Assembly (NCBI GenBank): GCA_018713325.1
Contig: DVFJ01000005.1
Location: 1-64,000 of the forward strand
Length of the DNA stretch: 64,000 nucleotides
DNA from: Candidatus Onthenecus intestinigallinarum
Lineage (GTDB): Bacteria; Bacillota; Clostridia; Christensenellales; Aristaeellaceae
Reading direction: 5' to 3'
How positions within the stretch are numbered: position 1 is the first letter of the stretch; every line of letters starts with the position of its first letter. Shown piece by piece: positions 9,102 through 17,927 of this stretch. The position numbers and the translations under genes are program-made. Under the pieces are notes generated by a model that did not search any database, had not been told where the DNA came from, and saw only the letters and a program-made list of their open reading frames with translations.

Positions 9102-10115
9102 ATGCCTCCGATGCGCTTCATGCGCTCCATCTGTACGTGTCTGCTGGCCCTGCTGCTCCTGCTGCCGCTGGACGCGCTGGCCGCCGTGCCCGACCGGCCG
9201 GCTGCGTTCGCCTATGCGGTGGATCTGGCCGGGGTGCTCTCCGCCCGGGAGGAGGAAGAGGTCGCCGCCTGGGGCGACGCGCTGGCGGATGCCACCGGCG
9301 CGTCGATGGTGCTGCTCACCGTCGACGGCTTGGACGGCATGGCCGCGCGCGACTATGCGTTTGACGTGCTCAACGGCTGGGGCATCGGCGACGCCAGCCG
9401 CGACGACGGCGTGCTGCTGCTGCTGGCCGTGGCCGACCGCGAGGTCGCCGTGGAGCCCGGCTCCGGGCTGGACAGCACGCTCACCGTCGCCGTCACGGAC
9501 GACCTGCTCGATCAGGTCGTGGACGACCTGGCCGCCGACCGCTTCGGCGAGGGCATGACGCGCCTGTATCAGCTGACCGCCGAATACCTCGCCGCCGCCG
9601 TGGGCAAGCGGCTGGATGTCTCCGGCGCTGCCGGATATGCCGGATATGACGGCTCCGGATATACCGGATATGCCGGCTATGACGCCCGCACCCCGTCCCG
9701 CACGTCGGATGGCATCGGCGTGTGGGGCGTCGTCTGGGGCGTGGTGGTGCTGTATGTGCTCGTGCGCGTGCTCTTCGGCCGCGGCGGCGCGCGCGGCGGC
9801 GGCTGTCTGAAGTGGATCTTCCTGGGCGGCCTGCTGGAGCGCTGGCGCAGACCGCCCCGTCCGAGGTTCGGCCCCCGTCCGCCGTTCGGCCCCCGTCCTC
9901 CTCGTCCGCCCCGTCCGCCGTTCAGCCCCCGTCCGCCGCGTCCGCCGCGTCCGCCGCGTTCGTCCGGCGGGTTTGGCGGGTTTGGCGGGTTTGGCGGGTT
10001 CGGCGGCGGCAGCTCCCGCGGCGGCGGCGGCGGCTCGCGCAGCTTTGGCGGCTTCCGTGGCGGGTTTGGCGGCGGCGGCTCCCGCGGCGGCGGCGGCGGC
10101 TCGCGCAAGTTCTGA
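9102..10115 (+). CDS. TPM-domain secreted/membrane protein with RPP- and GGF-rich C-terminus
   Basis: Signal peptide, VLSAREEEEVAAWGDAL...DDGVLLLLAVADREVAVEPGSGL; low-complexity tail. Confidence 0.8.
   Translation: MPPMRFMRSICTCLLALLLLLPLDALAAVPDRPAAFAYAVDLAGVLSAREEEEVAAWGDALADATGASMVLLTVDGLDGMAARDYAFDVLNGWGIGDASRDDGVLLLLAVADREVAVEPGSGLDSTLTVAVTDDLLDQVVDDLAADRFGEGMTRLYQLTAEYLAAAVGKRLDVSGAAGYAGYDGSGYTGYAGYDARTPSRTSDGIGVWGVVWGVVVLYVLVRVLFGRGGARGGGCLKWIFLGGLLERWRRPPRPRFGPRPPFGPRPPRPPRPPFSPRPPRPPRPPRSSGGFGGFGGFGGFGGGSSRGGGGGSRSFGGFRGGFGGGGSRGGGGGSRKF
9855..10105 (+). repeat. Coding low-complexity repeats (RPPR/PRPPFGPRPP then GGFGGF / SRGGGGGS)
   Basis: Tandem cgtccgccgcgtccgccgcgt and gggtttggcgggtttggc runs. 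Confidence 0.85.
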
Positions 10116-10180
10116 CCGCCCCCCGGACATCCTGAGAATCCCCTGAAATCTGCCCCCGCTTCCCGAAAGGAGAATGCCCC

Positions 10181-11731
10181 ATGCCCGCAGACAGGCGCGC
10201 CCCCCGTTCCGGCCTGACGCTCGGGGCCGTGCTGCGCATGGCCTTTGTGGCGCTGCTGCTTTCGATGCAGCTGCTCCTGCTCGTGGCGAGCGTGCGCCTG
10301 CTGCGCCAACACGCCGTCGCGCTGTATACGCTGCTGGAGCTGGGCTGCTCCGTGGCCATCGTCGCGCTCGTCTCCGAGCACGAGGACGCCGCCTACCGCT
10401 ATGCCTGGGTCGTGTGCGTGCTGCTGCTGGGCGTGTTCGGCCTGGTGCTCTACCTGCTCTGGGGCCGCGGCACGCGCCGCAACCGCCTCAGCCGCCGCAT
10501 CCGCGAGGTCTTCGGCCGCCGGCGCGAGGTGCTCGTGCCGCCTCCAGGCGTCGCCGAGCGCCTCGAGGCCGGCTTCCCGGACGCCCAGCGCCTGAGCGGC
10601 TATCTCGCCCGCGAGGGCTTCCCCGCCTATGACGCCACCTGCGCGCGCTACTTCCCCCTGGGCGAGCAGATGTTCGACGCGCTGTGCGAGGACCTGGAGC
10701 GCGCGCAGCGGTTCATCTATCTGGAGTTCTTCATGGTCTTCGAGGGGCAGGTCTACGAGCGCCTGCTGGACATCCTCGCCCGCAAGGCCGCCCAGGGCCT
10801 GGACGTGCGCCTCATCTACGACGACCTGGGCTCCATCGTCACGACCTCGCGGCCGTTCCTGGAGCGGCTGGAGCGCGCCGGGGTGCGCGTGGTGATCTTC
10901 AATCCCGTGCACCGCTACGTGCACCAGCTCTACCTCAACTACCGCGACCACCGCAAGATCGCGTCCATCGACGGGCAGGTGTGCTATACCGGCGGCGTGA
11001 ACATCGGCGACGAGTACGCGAACCTGTACCCCAAGCACGGCCACTGGAAGGACACGGCCGTGCGGCTCGAGGGCGCGGGCGCGTACAGCCTGACGGTCTT
11101 CTTTTTGCAGATGTGGCAGGCCTGCACCGGCGAGGAGCCCGACTTTGCCGCCTGCCGTCCGTCCCCGTGCGCGGCGGGCGAGGGCTACGTGCAGCCCTAT
11201 GAGGACGGCCCCTACAACAACCCGAACAACACCGCCGAGAACGTCTACCGCCAGCTCATCGGCGGCGCGCGCCGCAGCGTGTACATCACCACGCCCTACC
11301 TCGTGCTGGATGAGACGCTCTTCTCCGACCTGTGCATGGCCGCCCGCAGCGGCGTGGATGTGCGCATCGTCATCCCCGGCATCCCCGATCACTGGTATGT
11401 CCAGCAGGTCAGCCTGTCGTTCGCCGGGCCGCTGCTGCAAAGCGGCGTGCGCATCTACCGCTACACGCCCGGCTTCATCCACGCCAAGCTGTGCGTCGCC
11501 GACGGCCAGCGCGCCACCGTCGGCACCGTCAATCTGGACTACCGCTCCTTCTACCTGCACTACGAGGACGGCGTGCTCTTCACCGGCGGCCCCGTGCCCG
11601 GCGCGGTCGAGGCCGACATCCTGCAGACCCTCTCCCGCTGCGAAGAGCTGCGCTACGACGCCTGGCGCCGCCGCCCCGCGCTGCAAAAGGCCGTGCAGCC
11701 CCTGCTGCGCATCTTCGCCCCCATGATGTGA
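10181..11731 (+). CDS. cls: Cardiolipin synthase (phospholipase D family)
   Basis: Two PLD motifs YRDHRKIASIDG and FIHAKLCVADGQRATVGTVNLDYRS; N-terminal TM helices. Confidence 0.92.
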   Translation: MPADRRAPRSGLTLGAVLRMAFVALLLSMQLLLLVASVRLLRQHAVALYTLLELGCSVAIVALVSEHEDAAYRYAWVVCVLLLGVFGLVLYLLWGRGTRRNRLSRRIREVFGRRREVLVPPPGVAERLEAGFPDAQRLSGYLAREGFPAYDATCARYFPLGEQMFDALCEDLERAQRFIYLEFFMVFEGQVYERLLDILARKAAQGLDVRLIYDDLGSIVTTSRPFLERLERAGVRVVIFNPVHRYVHQLYLNYRDHRKIASIDGQVCYTGGVNIGDEYANLYPKHGHWKDTAVRLEGAGAYSLTVFFLQMWQACTGEEPDFAACRPSPCAAGEGYVQPYEDGPYNNPNNTAENVYRQLIGGARRSVYITTPYLVLDETLFSDLCMAARSGVDVRIVIPGIPDHWYVQQVSLSFAGPLLQSGVRIYRYTPGFIHAKLCVADGQRATVGTVNLDYRSFYLHYEDGVLFTGGPVPGAVEADILQTLSRCEELRYDAWRRRPALQKAVQPLLRIFAPMM

Positions 11732-11732
11732 C

Positions 11733-12240
11733 CCGGGGGCTCTGCCCCCGGGCCCCCCGGCAGGGGGACAGTGTCGTCCTGCCGCCTCAATCTTCGCGGA
11801 CGGTCGGCGCTTCGCGCCTCCCTCGGGCGCTGCCGCGCCCGCCGCTCGTTTCGGCGGCCTCGTCCGGGTCGCTTTGCCCCTTCGGGGCAATCGGCCCACC
11901 GGGCCGCCGCTTCCCTTCCGAGCCCTGCACCCCGCCGCCAAGGGCCTGCGCTTCGCTGGGCCCTTGTTTTGACGCTTCCTGGTGCAGGGAAAAAGGGCCG
12001 TGCATTGCACGGCCCTTTTGGCGCGGGGGTGTCGGGGGCGGGCATGTGTCCCGCCGCCTCAATCGTCGCGGGCGGTCAGCGCGTTGCGCTGTCCTCGGGC
12101 GCTGCCGCGCCCGCCGCTCGTTTCGGCGGCCTCGTCCGGGTCGCTTTGCCCCTTCGGGGCAATCGGCCCACCGGGCCGCCGCTCCCCTCCCGAGCCCCCG
12201 ACCGGGGTCCGGGGCAGCGCCCCGGGGGTCCCTGCCGGGG
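11733..12240. repeat. Intergenic mosaic repeat array A (two copies of the CCGCCTCAATCGTCGCGG... module plus palindromic modules)
   Basis: ~150-bp module at 11780-11935 and 12050-12202, near identical; shared with arrays G and L. Confidence 0.85.
11991..12019. terminator. Bidirectional terminator-like palindrome in array A
   Basis: aaaagggccgtgcattgcacggccctttt. Confidence 0.75.
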
Positions 12241-12244
12241 GGCG

Positions 12245-13939
12245 TTACTTACCCATGCCCGCGCGGATGGCGCGGTTGATGGCGGAGAGGATGCCCTTGA
12301 CGGAGGCGAAGTTGATGTTGTGCTCGGTGCCCACGCCCCAGAAGCGGCGGCCGCCGGGGGCGCGCAGCTCGATGTAGGCGACGGCCTTGGAGTCCGCGCC
12401 CTGGGAGATGGCGTGCTCGCTGTAGCTGAGGAAGGTGTAGCCGTCGATGCCGGCCAGGTGGAGCGCGCCGAAGAAGGCGTCGATGGGGCCGTTGCCGCGG
12501 CTCTCGAGCTGGATGAAGTCATCGCCGGCGCACAGCACGCCGGAGAAGTGGGTGACGTTGGCGGAGGCGCCGGCGACGGCCTCCTCGTAGAACTTGGCGC
12601 GGGAGAGGGCGTAGGGCGCGGCGATGTCGAGGAATTCCTCGTCGAACAGGGCCTTGACCTCGTCGGCCTCGAGCTCGCGGCCGGTGCGGTCGCAGGCGGC
12701 CTGCACGACCGCGCCGAACTCGGGGTGCATGCCCTTGGGCAGGTGATAGCCGAAGTTGTGGTCCATCACGAAGGCCGCGCCGCCCTTGCCGGACTGGCTG
12801 TTGATGCGGATGATGGGCTCGTACTCGCGGCCGACGTCGGCGGGGTCGATGGGCAGGTAGGGGATCTCCCAATAGGGGCTGCCGGACTGGCGCATGTACT
12901 CGTGGCCCTTGTTGATGGCGTCCTGATGCGAGCCGGAGAAGGCGGTAAAGGCGAGCTTGCCGGCGTAGGGGGTGCGCTCGGGGACCTTCATGCGCGTGCA
13001 GCGCTCGTAGACCTCGCGCACGGCGTCGATGTGGGAGAAGTCGAGCTTGGGGTCGACGCCCTGGGTGTAGAGGTTGAGCGCGACGGTGACCAGGTCGAGG
13101 TTGCCGGTGCGCTCGCCGTTGCCAAAGAGGGTGCCCTCGACGCGCTCTGCGCCGGCGAGCATGGCCAGCTCCGCGCCGGCGACGCCGGTGCCGCGGTCGT
13201 TGTGGGGGTGGATGGAGATGATGGCGCTTTCCCGGGCGGGCAGATGGCGGATGAAGTACTCGACCTGATCGGCGTAGGTGTTGGGCGTGCACATCTCCAC
13301 GGTGTTGGGCAGGTTGAGGATGATGGGATCCTCGGGCGTGGCGCCGACGGCCTCGACGACGGCCTGGCAGATGTCCACGGCGAAGTCGGGCTCAGTGCCG
13401 GAGAAGGATTCGGGGCTGTACTCGAGGCGGAAGCGGGTGCCGGAGTCGTCCTCGTCGATGAGCTGGCGGATGAGGCGCGCGCCGGCGACGGCGATGTCGA
13501 TGATGCCCTGGCGGTCCTTCTTGAAGACGACCTTGCGCTGCAGGGCGGAGGTGGAGTTGTAGAAGTGGACGATGACGTTCTTCGCGCCGCGCACGGCCTC
13601 GAACGTGCGGCGGATGAGGTGTTCGCGGGCCTGCACGAGCACCTGGATGGTCACGTCGTCCGGGATGTGGCCGCCGTCGATGAGCTCGCGCAGGATCTCG
13701 TACTCGGTCTCGGACGCGGAGGGGAAGCCGACCTCGATCTCCTTGAAGCCGACCTGCACCAGCAGCTTGAAGAAGTCGAGCTTCTCCTGCAGGTTCATGG
13801 GCGTGACGAGCGCCTGGTTGCCGTCGCGCAGGTCCACGGAGCACCAGATGGGGGCGCGCTCGAGGGTGCGGGAGGGCCACTGGCGGTCGGGCAGGTCGAT
13901 CTGCTGAAAGGGGATGTACTTGTGGAAGCCCTGGTTCAT
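12245..13939 (-). CDS. leuA: 2-isopropylmalate synthase
   Basis: FQQIDLPDRQWPSRTLERAPIWCSVDLRDGNQAL; long LeuA type. Confidence 0.94.
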   Translation of the reverse strand: MNQGFHKYIPFQQIDLPDRQWPSRTLERAPIWCSVDLRDGNQALVTPMNLQEKLDFFKLLVQVGFKEIEVGFPSASETEYEILRELIDGGHIPDDVTIQVLVQAREHLIRRTFEAVRGAKNVIVHFYNSTSALQRKVVFKKDRQGIIDIAVAGARLIRQLIDEDDSGTRFRLEYSPESFSGTEPDFAVDICQAVVEAVGATPEDPIILNLPNTVEMCTPNTYADQVEYFIRHLPARESAIISIHPHNDRGTGVAGAELAMLAGAERVEGTLFGNGERTGNLDLVTVALNLYTQGVDPKLDFSHIDAVREVYERCTRMKVPERTPYAGKLAFTAFSGSHQDAINKGHEYMRQSGSPYWEIPYLPIDPADVGREYEPIIRINSQSGKGGAAFVMDHNFGYHLPKGMHPEFGAVVQAACDRTGRELEADEVKALFDEEFLDIAAPYALSRAKFYEEAVAGASANVTHFSGVLCAGDDFIQLESRGNGPIDAFFGALHLAGIDGYTFLSYSEHAISQGADSKAVAYIELRAPGGRRFWGVGTEHNINFASVKGILSAINRAIRAGMGK

Positions 13940-13984
13940 GGTGAAAACGCTCCTTTCGATCCAGACGTGGGGGAGGGGATCGGG

Positions 13985-14281
13985 GCGCAAAAAAGGCGCC
14001 CCCCTGCAAGGGGCGCCGGAAATGGCGCGGTACCACCCTTTTTCGGCCGGGCCCTTGCGGGCGCGGCCCTCTGCGGCCCTCCGTCAAGGGCCTGTCCTTA
14101 ACGCGGACGCGCGGCCCGCACTCCGCGCCGCGGCGCATCGCACGGGCGACTCCGGGGTGAGTGCGGCATCGGGCGCCCCGACCGCCTTGCACCAAACGGC
14201 GGCTCTCTTCGCGCGGGCGCGCGGGCCATGTCCCCTTCATCGTCTTTGGGTTGAGGTCTTGGGGTTCACGAAATAGGAATT
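13985..14281 (-). promoter_or_regulatory. T-box leader upstream of leuA, putative specifier CTC (Leu)
   Basis: Minus strand: AGGGTGGTACCGCG (14026-14039), AGAGAG...GGTGCAAG, GCACTCACCCCGGAGT with CTC at 14159-14161, then a GC hairpin with T-run. Confidence 0.88.
13989..14017 (-). terminator. T-box terminator hairpin
   Basis: Minus strand ggcgccccttgcaggggggcgcctttttt. Confidence 0.8.
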
Positions 14282-14287
14282 GGGGAC

Positions 14288-14317
14288 ATTATACCCCGCA
14301 TTGCGCGCGCTTGTCAA
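14288..14317 (-). promoter_or_regulatory. Consensus promoter TTGACA-17-TATAAT for leuA T-box transcript
   Basis: Plus strand attata...tgtcaa; perfect hexamers with 17-nt spacer on minus strand. Confidence 0.85.
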
Positions 14318-15642
14318 CCGTTATTTGCTTCGGAGGGCGTGGCGGGGTTCTGGGTCGGCTCCGCGGAGGGCGCAGGCGTGGGCTCGGGCGTGTGCTCGGG
14401 CTCGGGCGTGTGCTCGGGTTCGGGCGTGTGCTCGGGCGCGGGCGTGTGCTCAGGCTCGGGCGTGGCGTCGGGTTCGGGCGTGGCGTCGGGCTCGGGCGTG
14501 TGCTCAGGCGCAGGCGTGGCGTCGGGCGTGTGCTCGGGCCGCGGGGAGGGGGTGGGCGCGAGCGTGTGCACGGGCACGCTGGCGGTGATGCCGGGCACGG
14601 GCGTGGCGGGCGGGGTAGCGGTGGGCGCGGGCGTGGCGGTGGTGGCGCCCAGCGGGATGATCTCGCCGTCGCGCAGCTGCGCGCCCTGGATGGAGACGCG
14701 CTGGCCGGACGCCTCGTCGACGATGCGCAGGGCGGCGCCGGGGCGCTCGCCGGTATCGGGCACGTTGCCGGCGGTCAGCTGGCCCGCGACGGACACGCTG
14801 GCGCCGGCCTGCGCGCTCATGACGACGAGGCTGTCGCCGCCGAAGTCCTCGCCGCCCGCGCCGCTGACGCTGCCGCTGAGGGCGACGCTGGCGCTGCCGG
14901 ACAGGCCCACGATCTGCACGCCGCTGCCGCCGACGCGGCCCTCGCCGCCGCGGGCGACGCCGGCGAGCACGGCGCTGGCCTCGCCGCCGAAGGAATAGAG
15001 GTTGATGGCGTTGCCGCCGATGCCCAGGCCGGAGCCGCCGGAGACCTCGCCGCTGACGACGACGGTGCTGTCGCCGGCGAGGTTTTCCAGCTGCAGGCCG
15101 GAGCCGCCGTCGCCGTCGCCGCCGCCGCCCTGCAGCGCGCCGTAGACGGCCACGTGTACGTCGCCGCCCTCTGCGCGCACGCACACGGCGGACGCGCCCG
15201 CGCCGCCCTGCACGCTGGCGCCGCGCTCGACGGTCAGGCTGCCGTTGCCCTCGAAGGAGACGGCGGTCTGGCCGGACGCGCCGCGCACGAACGTGTCGCC
15301 GGTGAGGTCGACGTAGGATTCGCCGCTGACGCGCAGGCCGCCGGAGAGGGTCAGGCCGTCGAAGGCGACGTCGGCGTCGTCGAGCTGCAGGCCCTTGATC
15401 TCGGCGGAGCCGCCCTGCGCGGGGCGCAGCACGATGCGCCGGGGCGCGGACAGCGGCGCGGCGCCGGCGACGATGACGCCGGAGAGCTCGAGCACGTCGC
15501 CGTCCTGTGCGGCGTCGGCGGCGGCGAGCAGGCCGTCATAGGTGGTGATCGCCTCGGCCAGCGCGGCCGCGGGCGTGAGCGAAAGGCATAGCGCCAGCGC
15601 CAGCGCGCAGCGCCGCAGGGCGTGGGATAACGCATATTTCAT
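14314..15642 (-). CDS. Secreted protein with beta-helix-like repeats and Pro/Glu/His/Thr-rich C-terminus
   Basis: Signal peptide MKYALSHALRRCALALALCLSLTPAAALA; tail (PEHTPEP)n. Confidence 0.7.
   Translation of the reverse strand: MKYALSHALRRCALALALCLSLTPAAALAEAITTYDGLLAAADAAQDGDVLELSGVIVAGAAPLSAPRRIVLRPAQGGSAEIKGLQLDDADVAFDGLTLSGGLRVSGESYVDLTGDTFVRGASGQTAVSFEGNGSLTVERGASVQGGAGASAVCVRAEGGDVHVAVYGALQGGGGDGDGGSGLQLENLAGDSTVVVSGEVSGGSGLGIGGNAINLYSFGGEASAVLAGVARGGEGRVGGSGVQIVGLSGSASVALSGSVSGAGGEDFGGDSLVVMSAQAGASVSVAGQLTAGNVPDTGERPGAALRIVDEASGQRVSIQGAQLRDGEIIPLGATTATPAPTATPPATPVPGITASVPVHTLAPTPSPRPEHTPDATPAPEHTPEPDATPEPDATPEPEHTPAPEHTPEPEHTPEPEHTPEPTPAPSAEPTQNPATPSEANNG
14376..14540 (-). repeat. 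Coding tandem repeat encoding PEHTPEP/PDATPEP
   Basis: Repeated tcgggcgtgtgctcgggc / gcgtcgggttcgggcgtg units. Confidence 0.85.
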
Positions 15643-15757
15643 GGAGAGTCCTCCTCTTGCGCGAGGGAATGCGCGGGATCTTGCGCCGCATGGGGCGCGG
15701 GTTAACCCTATTATTATACCATAACCGCGGAATTTGTAAAGCGCGCGGGCGCGCCGC

Positions 15758-15786
15758 TTGAAACCCGGGCGCAAAGCTGGTACAAT
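15758..15786 (+). promoter_or_regulatory. Promoter TTGAAA-17-TACAAT upstream of fbp
   Basis: Hexamers with 17-nt spacer. Confidence 0.6.
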
Positions 15787-15898
15787 AACAGGGGCGTCCC
15801 CTTGTCAATAAGACGAAGAAGCGGGCGCTCTGGTTTCATGGTTTGCACAAAAAATCCAAAAAAAAATGCCGCCCGAGGGCGGCGAGGGGGGCGTGCGC

Positions 15899-17878
15899 AT
15901 GTACGGAAGCGATCGCGAGGCCTACCTGCGCCTGCTGGCGCGCCAGTATCCGACCGTGCGCGCGGCGTCGGCGCGGATCATCCACCTGCGGGCGGTGCTG
16001 GGCCTGCCCAAGGGCACGGAGCACTTCCTGTCCGACCTGCACGGCGAGCACGCCGCGTTTTCGCACATGCTGCGCAACGCCAGCGGCGTCATCAAGGGCA
16101 AGATCCGCGACCTGTATCAGAACGTGCTGCCCGCGCACGAGCGCGACCTGCTGTGCACGCTGATCTACTATCCCGAGGAGAAGCTCTCGCTGCTGCGCCG
16201 TCAGGGCGCGGTGAACGCGGAGTTCTACCGCATCACGCTCTACCGGCTGGTGGAGGTGTGCCGCCTGCTGGCGGGCAAGTACACGCGCGAGCGCGTGCGC
16301 GCGGCGCTGCCGGGGGATCTGGGCGGCGTGATCGAGGAGCTGCTCACGCGCGAGGACGGGCGCGACAAGCAGGCGTATTATGAGGAGCTGATGCGCGCGG
16401 TGATCGAGACCGGCCAGGGGGACGACCTGATCGTCGCCCTCTCGCAGACCATCCAGTACCTGGCCGTGGACCGGCTGCACATCATCGGCGACATCTACGA
16501 CCGCGGCCCGCGCGCCGATCTGATCCTGGACGCGCTGATGGACTACCACCAGGTGGACGTGCAGTGGGGCAACCACGACATCGCGTGGATGGGCGCGGCC
16601 GCGCTGTGCGAGGCGTGCATCGCGCAGGTGCTGGTGACCTCCGTCAAGTACGGCAACCTGGACACGCTCGAGGTCGGCTACGGCATCTCGCTGCGGCCGC
16701 TGTCCAACCTGGCCGAGCTGTACGCGGACGATCCCTGCGAGGGCTTCCAGGCGCGCGGCGGCGGCCAGGACGCGCAGGAGGACGCCGGCCGCCTCGCCCG
16801 CATGCACAAGGCCGCGGCGGTGCTGCAATTCAAGCTCGAGGGCCAGCTCATCGCGCGCCGCCCCGAGTACGGCATGGACGCCCGCCGCCTGCTGCACCGC
16901 GTCGACCCCGACGCCTGTACGGTCGAGGTGGACGGCACGGTCTATCCCATGCGCTCGCGCAGCTTCCCCACCGTCGACTGGCGCGATCCCTACGCGCTGT
17001 GTCCGCAGGAGCGCGAGGCGCTCGACCGCCTGACCGCCGCCTTCGCCCACAGCGAGAAGCTCCAGCGCCACGTGCGCTTCCTCTACAGCGCCGGCGGGCT
17101 GTACCTGCGCTGCAACGGCAACCTGCTCTATCACGGCTGCATGCCGCTCACGCCCGAGGGCGAGTTCGCCGCCATCCCGCTGCCGCTCGAGCCCGGCGAG
17201 GCCCAGCCCGTGTGGCAGGCCGCGTTCGACCGCGCCGACCGCGTCGCGCGCCAGGGCTACTTCGCCCGCGAGGGCAGCGCCGCGCGCGAGGCGGGCCGCG
17301 ACTTCCTGTGGTACCTCAGCTGCGGCCCGTGTTCGCCGCTGTTTGGCAAGGACCGCATGGCCACGTTCGAGCGCTGCTTCATCCCCGACGAGGCCGCCTG
17401 GCGCGAGACGAAGAACCCCTACTATGCCCGCCTGGACGACCCCGCCTTCGCCGCGCGCGTCCTGGAGGCGTTCGGCCTCTCGCCCGAGCGCGGCCACATC
17501 GTCAACGGCCACGTGCCCGTGCGCCTGCGCAAGGGCGAAAGCCCCGTGCGCGCCGGCGGCCGCCTGCTCGTCATCGACGGCGGCCTCTCCCGCGCGTATC
17601 AGCCCGTCACCGGCATCGCCGGCTATACGCTCATCTTCAGCTCGCACGAGCTCTCGCTCGTCGCGCACCAGCCCTTCGAGTCCACCGTGCGCGCCATCAC
17701 CGAGGAGCAGGACATCCACTCCGTCCAGACCGTCGTGGAGAAGATGCCCCGCCGCCTGCTCGTGGCCGATACCGACCAGGGCGACGCCCTGCGCGCGCGC
17801 ATCGCCGACCTGGAGGCCCTGCTGAGCGCCTACCGCGACGGCGCGCTCAAGGAGGCCCGTCCCGACGACTCGCCGTGA
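15899..17878 (+). CDS. fbp: Fructose-1,6-bisphosphatase class III
   Basis: FLSDLHGEHAAFSHMLRNASG, IIGDIYDRGPRAD, WGNHDIAWMGAA. Confidence 0.93.
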   Translation: MYGSDREAYLRLLARQYPTVRAASARIIHLRAVLGLPKGTEHFLSDLHGEHAAFSHMLRNASGVIKGKIRDLYQNVLPAHERDLLCTLIYYPEEKLSLLRRQGAVNAEFYRITLYRLVEVCRLLAGKYTRERVRAALPGDLGGVIEELLTREDGRDKQAYYEELMRAVIETGQGDDLIVALSQTIQYLAVDRLHIIGDIYDRGPRADLILDALMDYHQVDVQWGNHDIAWMGAAALCEACIAQVLVTSVKYGNLDTLEVGYGISLRPLSNLAELYADDPCEGFQARGGGQDAQEDAGRLARMHKAAAVLQFKLEGQLIARRPEYGMDARRLLHRVDPDACTVEVDGTVYPMRSRSFPTVDWRDPYALCPQEREALDRLTAAFAHSEKLQRHVRFLYSAGGLYLRCNGNLLYHGCMPLTPEGEFAAIPLPLEPGEAQPVWQAAFDRADRVARQGYFAREGSAAREAGRDFLWYLSCGPCSPLFGKDRMATFERCFIPDEAAWRETKNPYYARLDDPAFAARVLEAFGLSPERGHIVNGHVPVRLRKGESPVRAGGRLLVIDGGLSRAYQPVTGIAGYTLIFSSHELSLVAHQPFESTVRAITEEQDIHSVQTVVEKMPRRLLVADTDQGDALRARIADLEALLSAYRDGALKEARPDDSP

Positions 17879-17927
17879 TAGGGCCGCGCGGCGATATCGC
17901 CACGCGATGGTCTCGACTGGCGTAATA

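Noticed and set aside
11771-14101. 776-aa plus-strand ORF over array A and leuA
   Set aside because: First part translates the repeat, remainder is antisense to leuA.
14376-14540. CRISPR-like tandem repeat
   Set aside because: Repeats are contiguous, in frame and encode PEHTPEP; no spacers and no cas genes.
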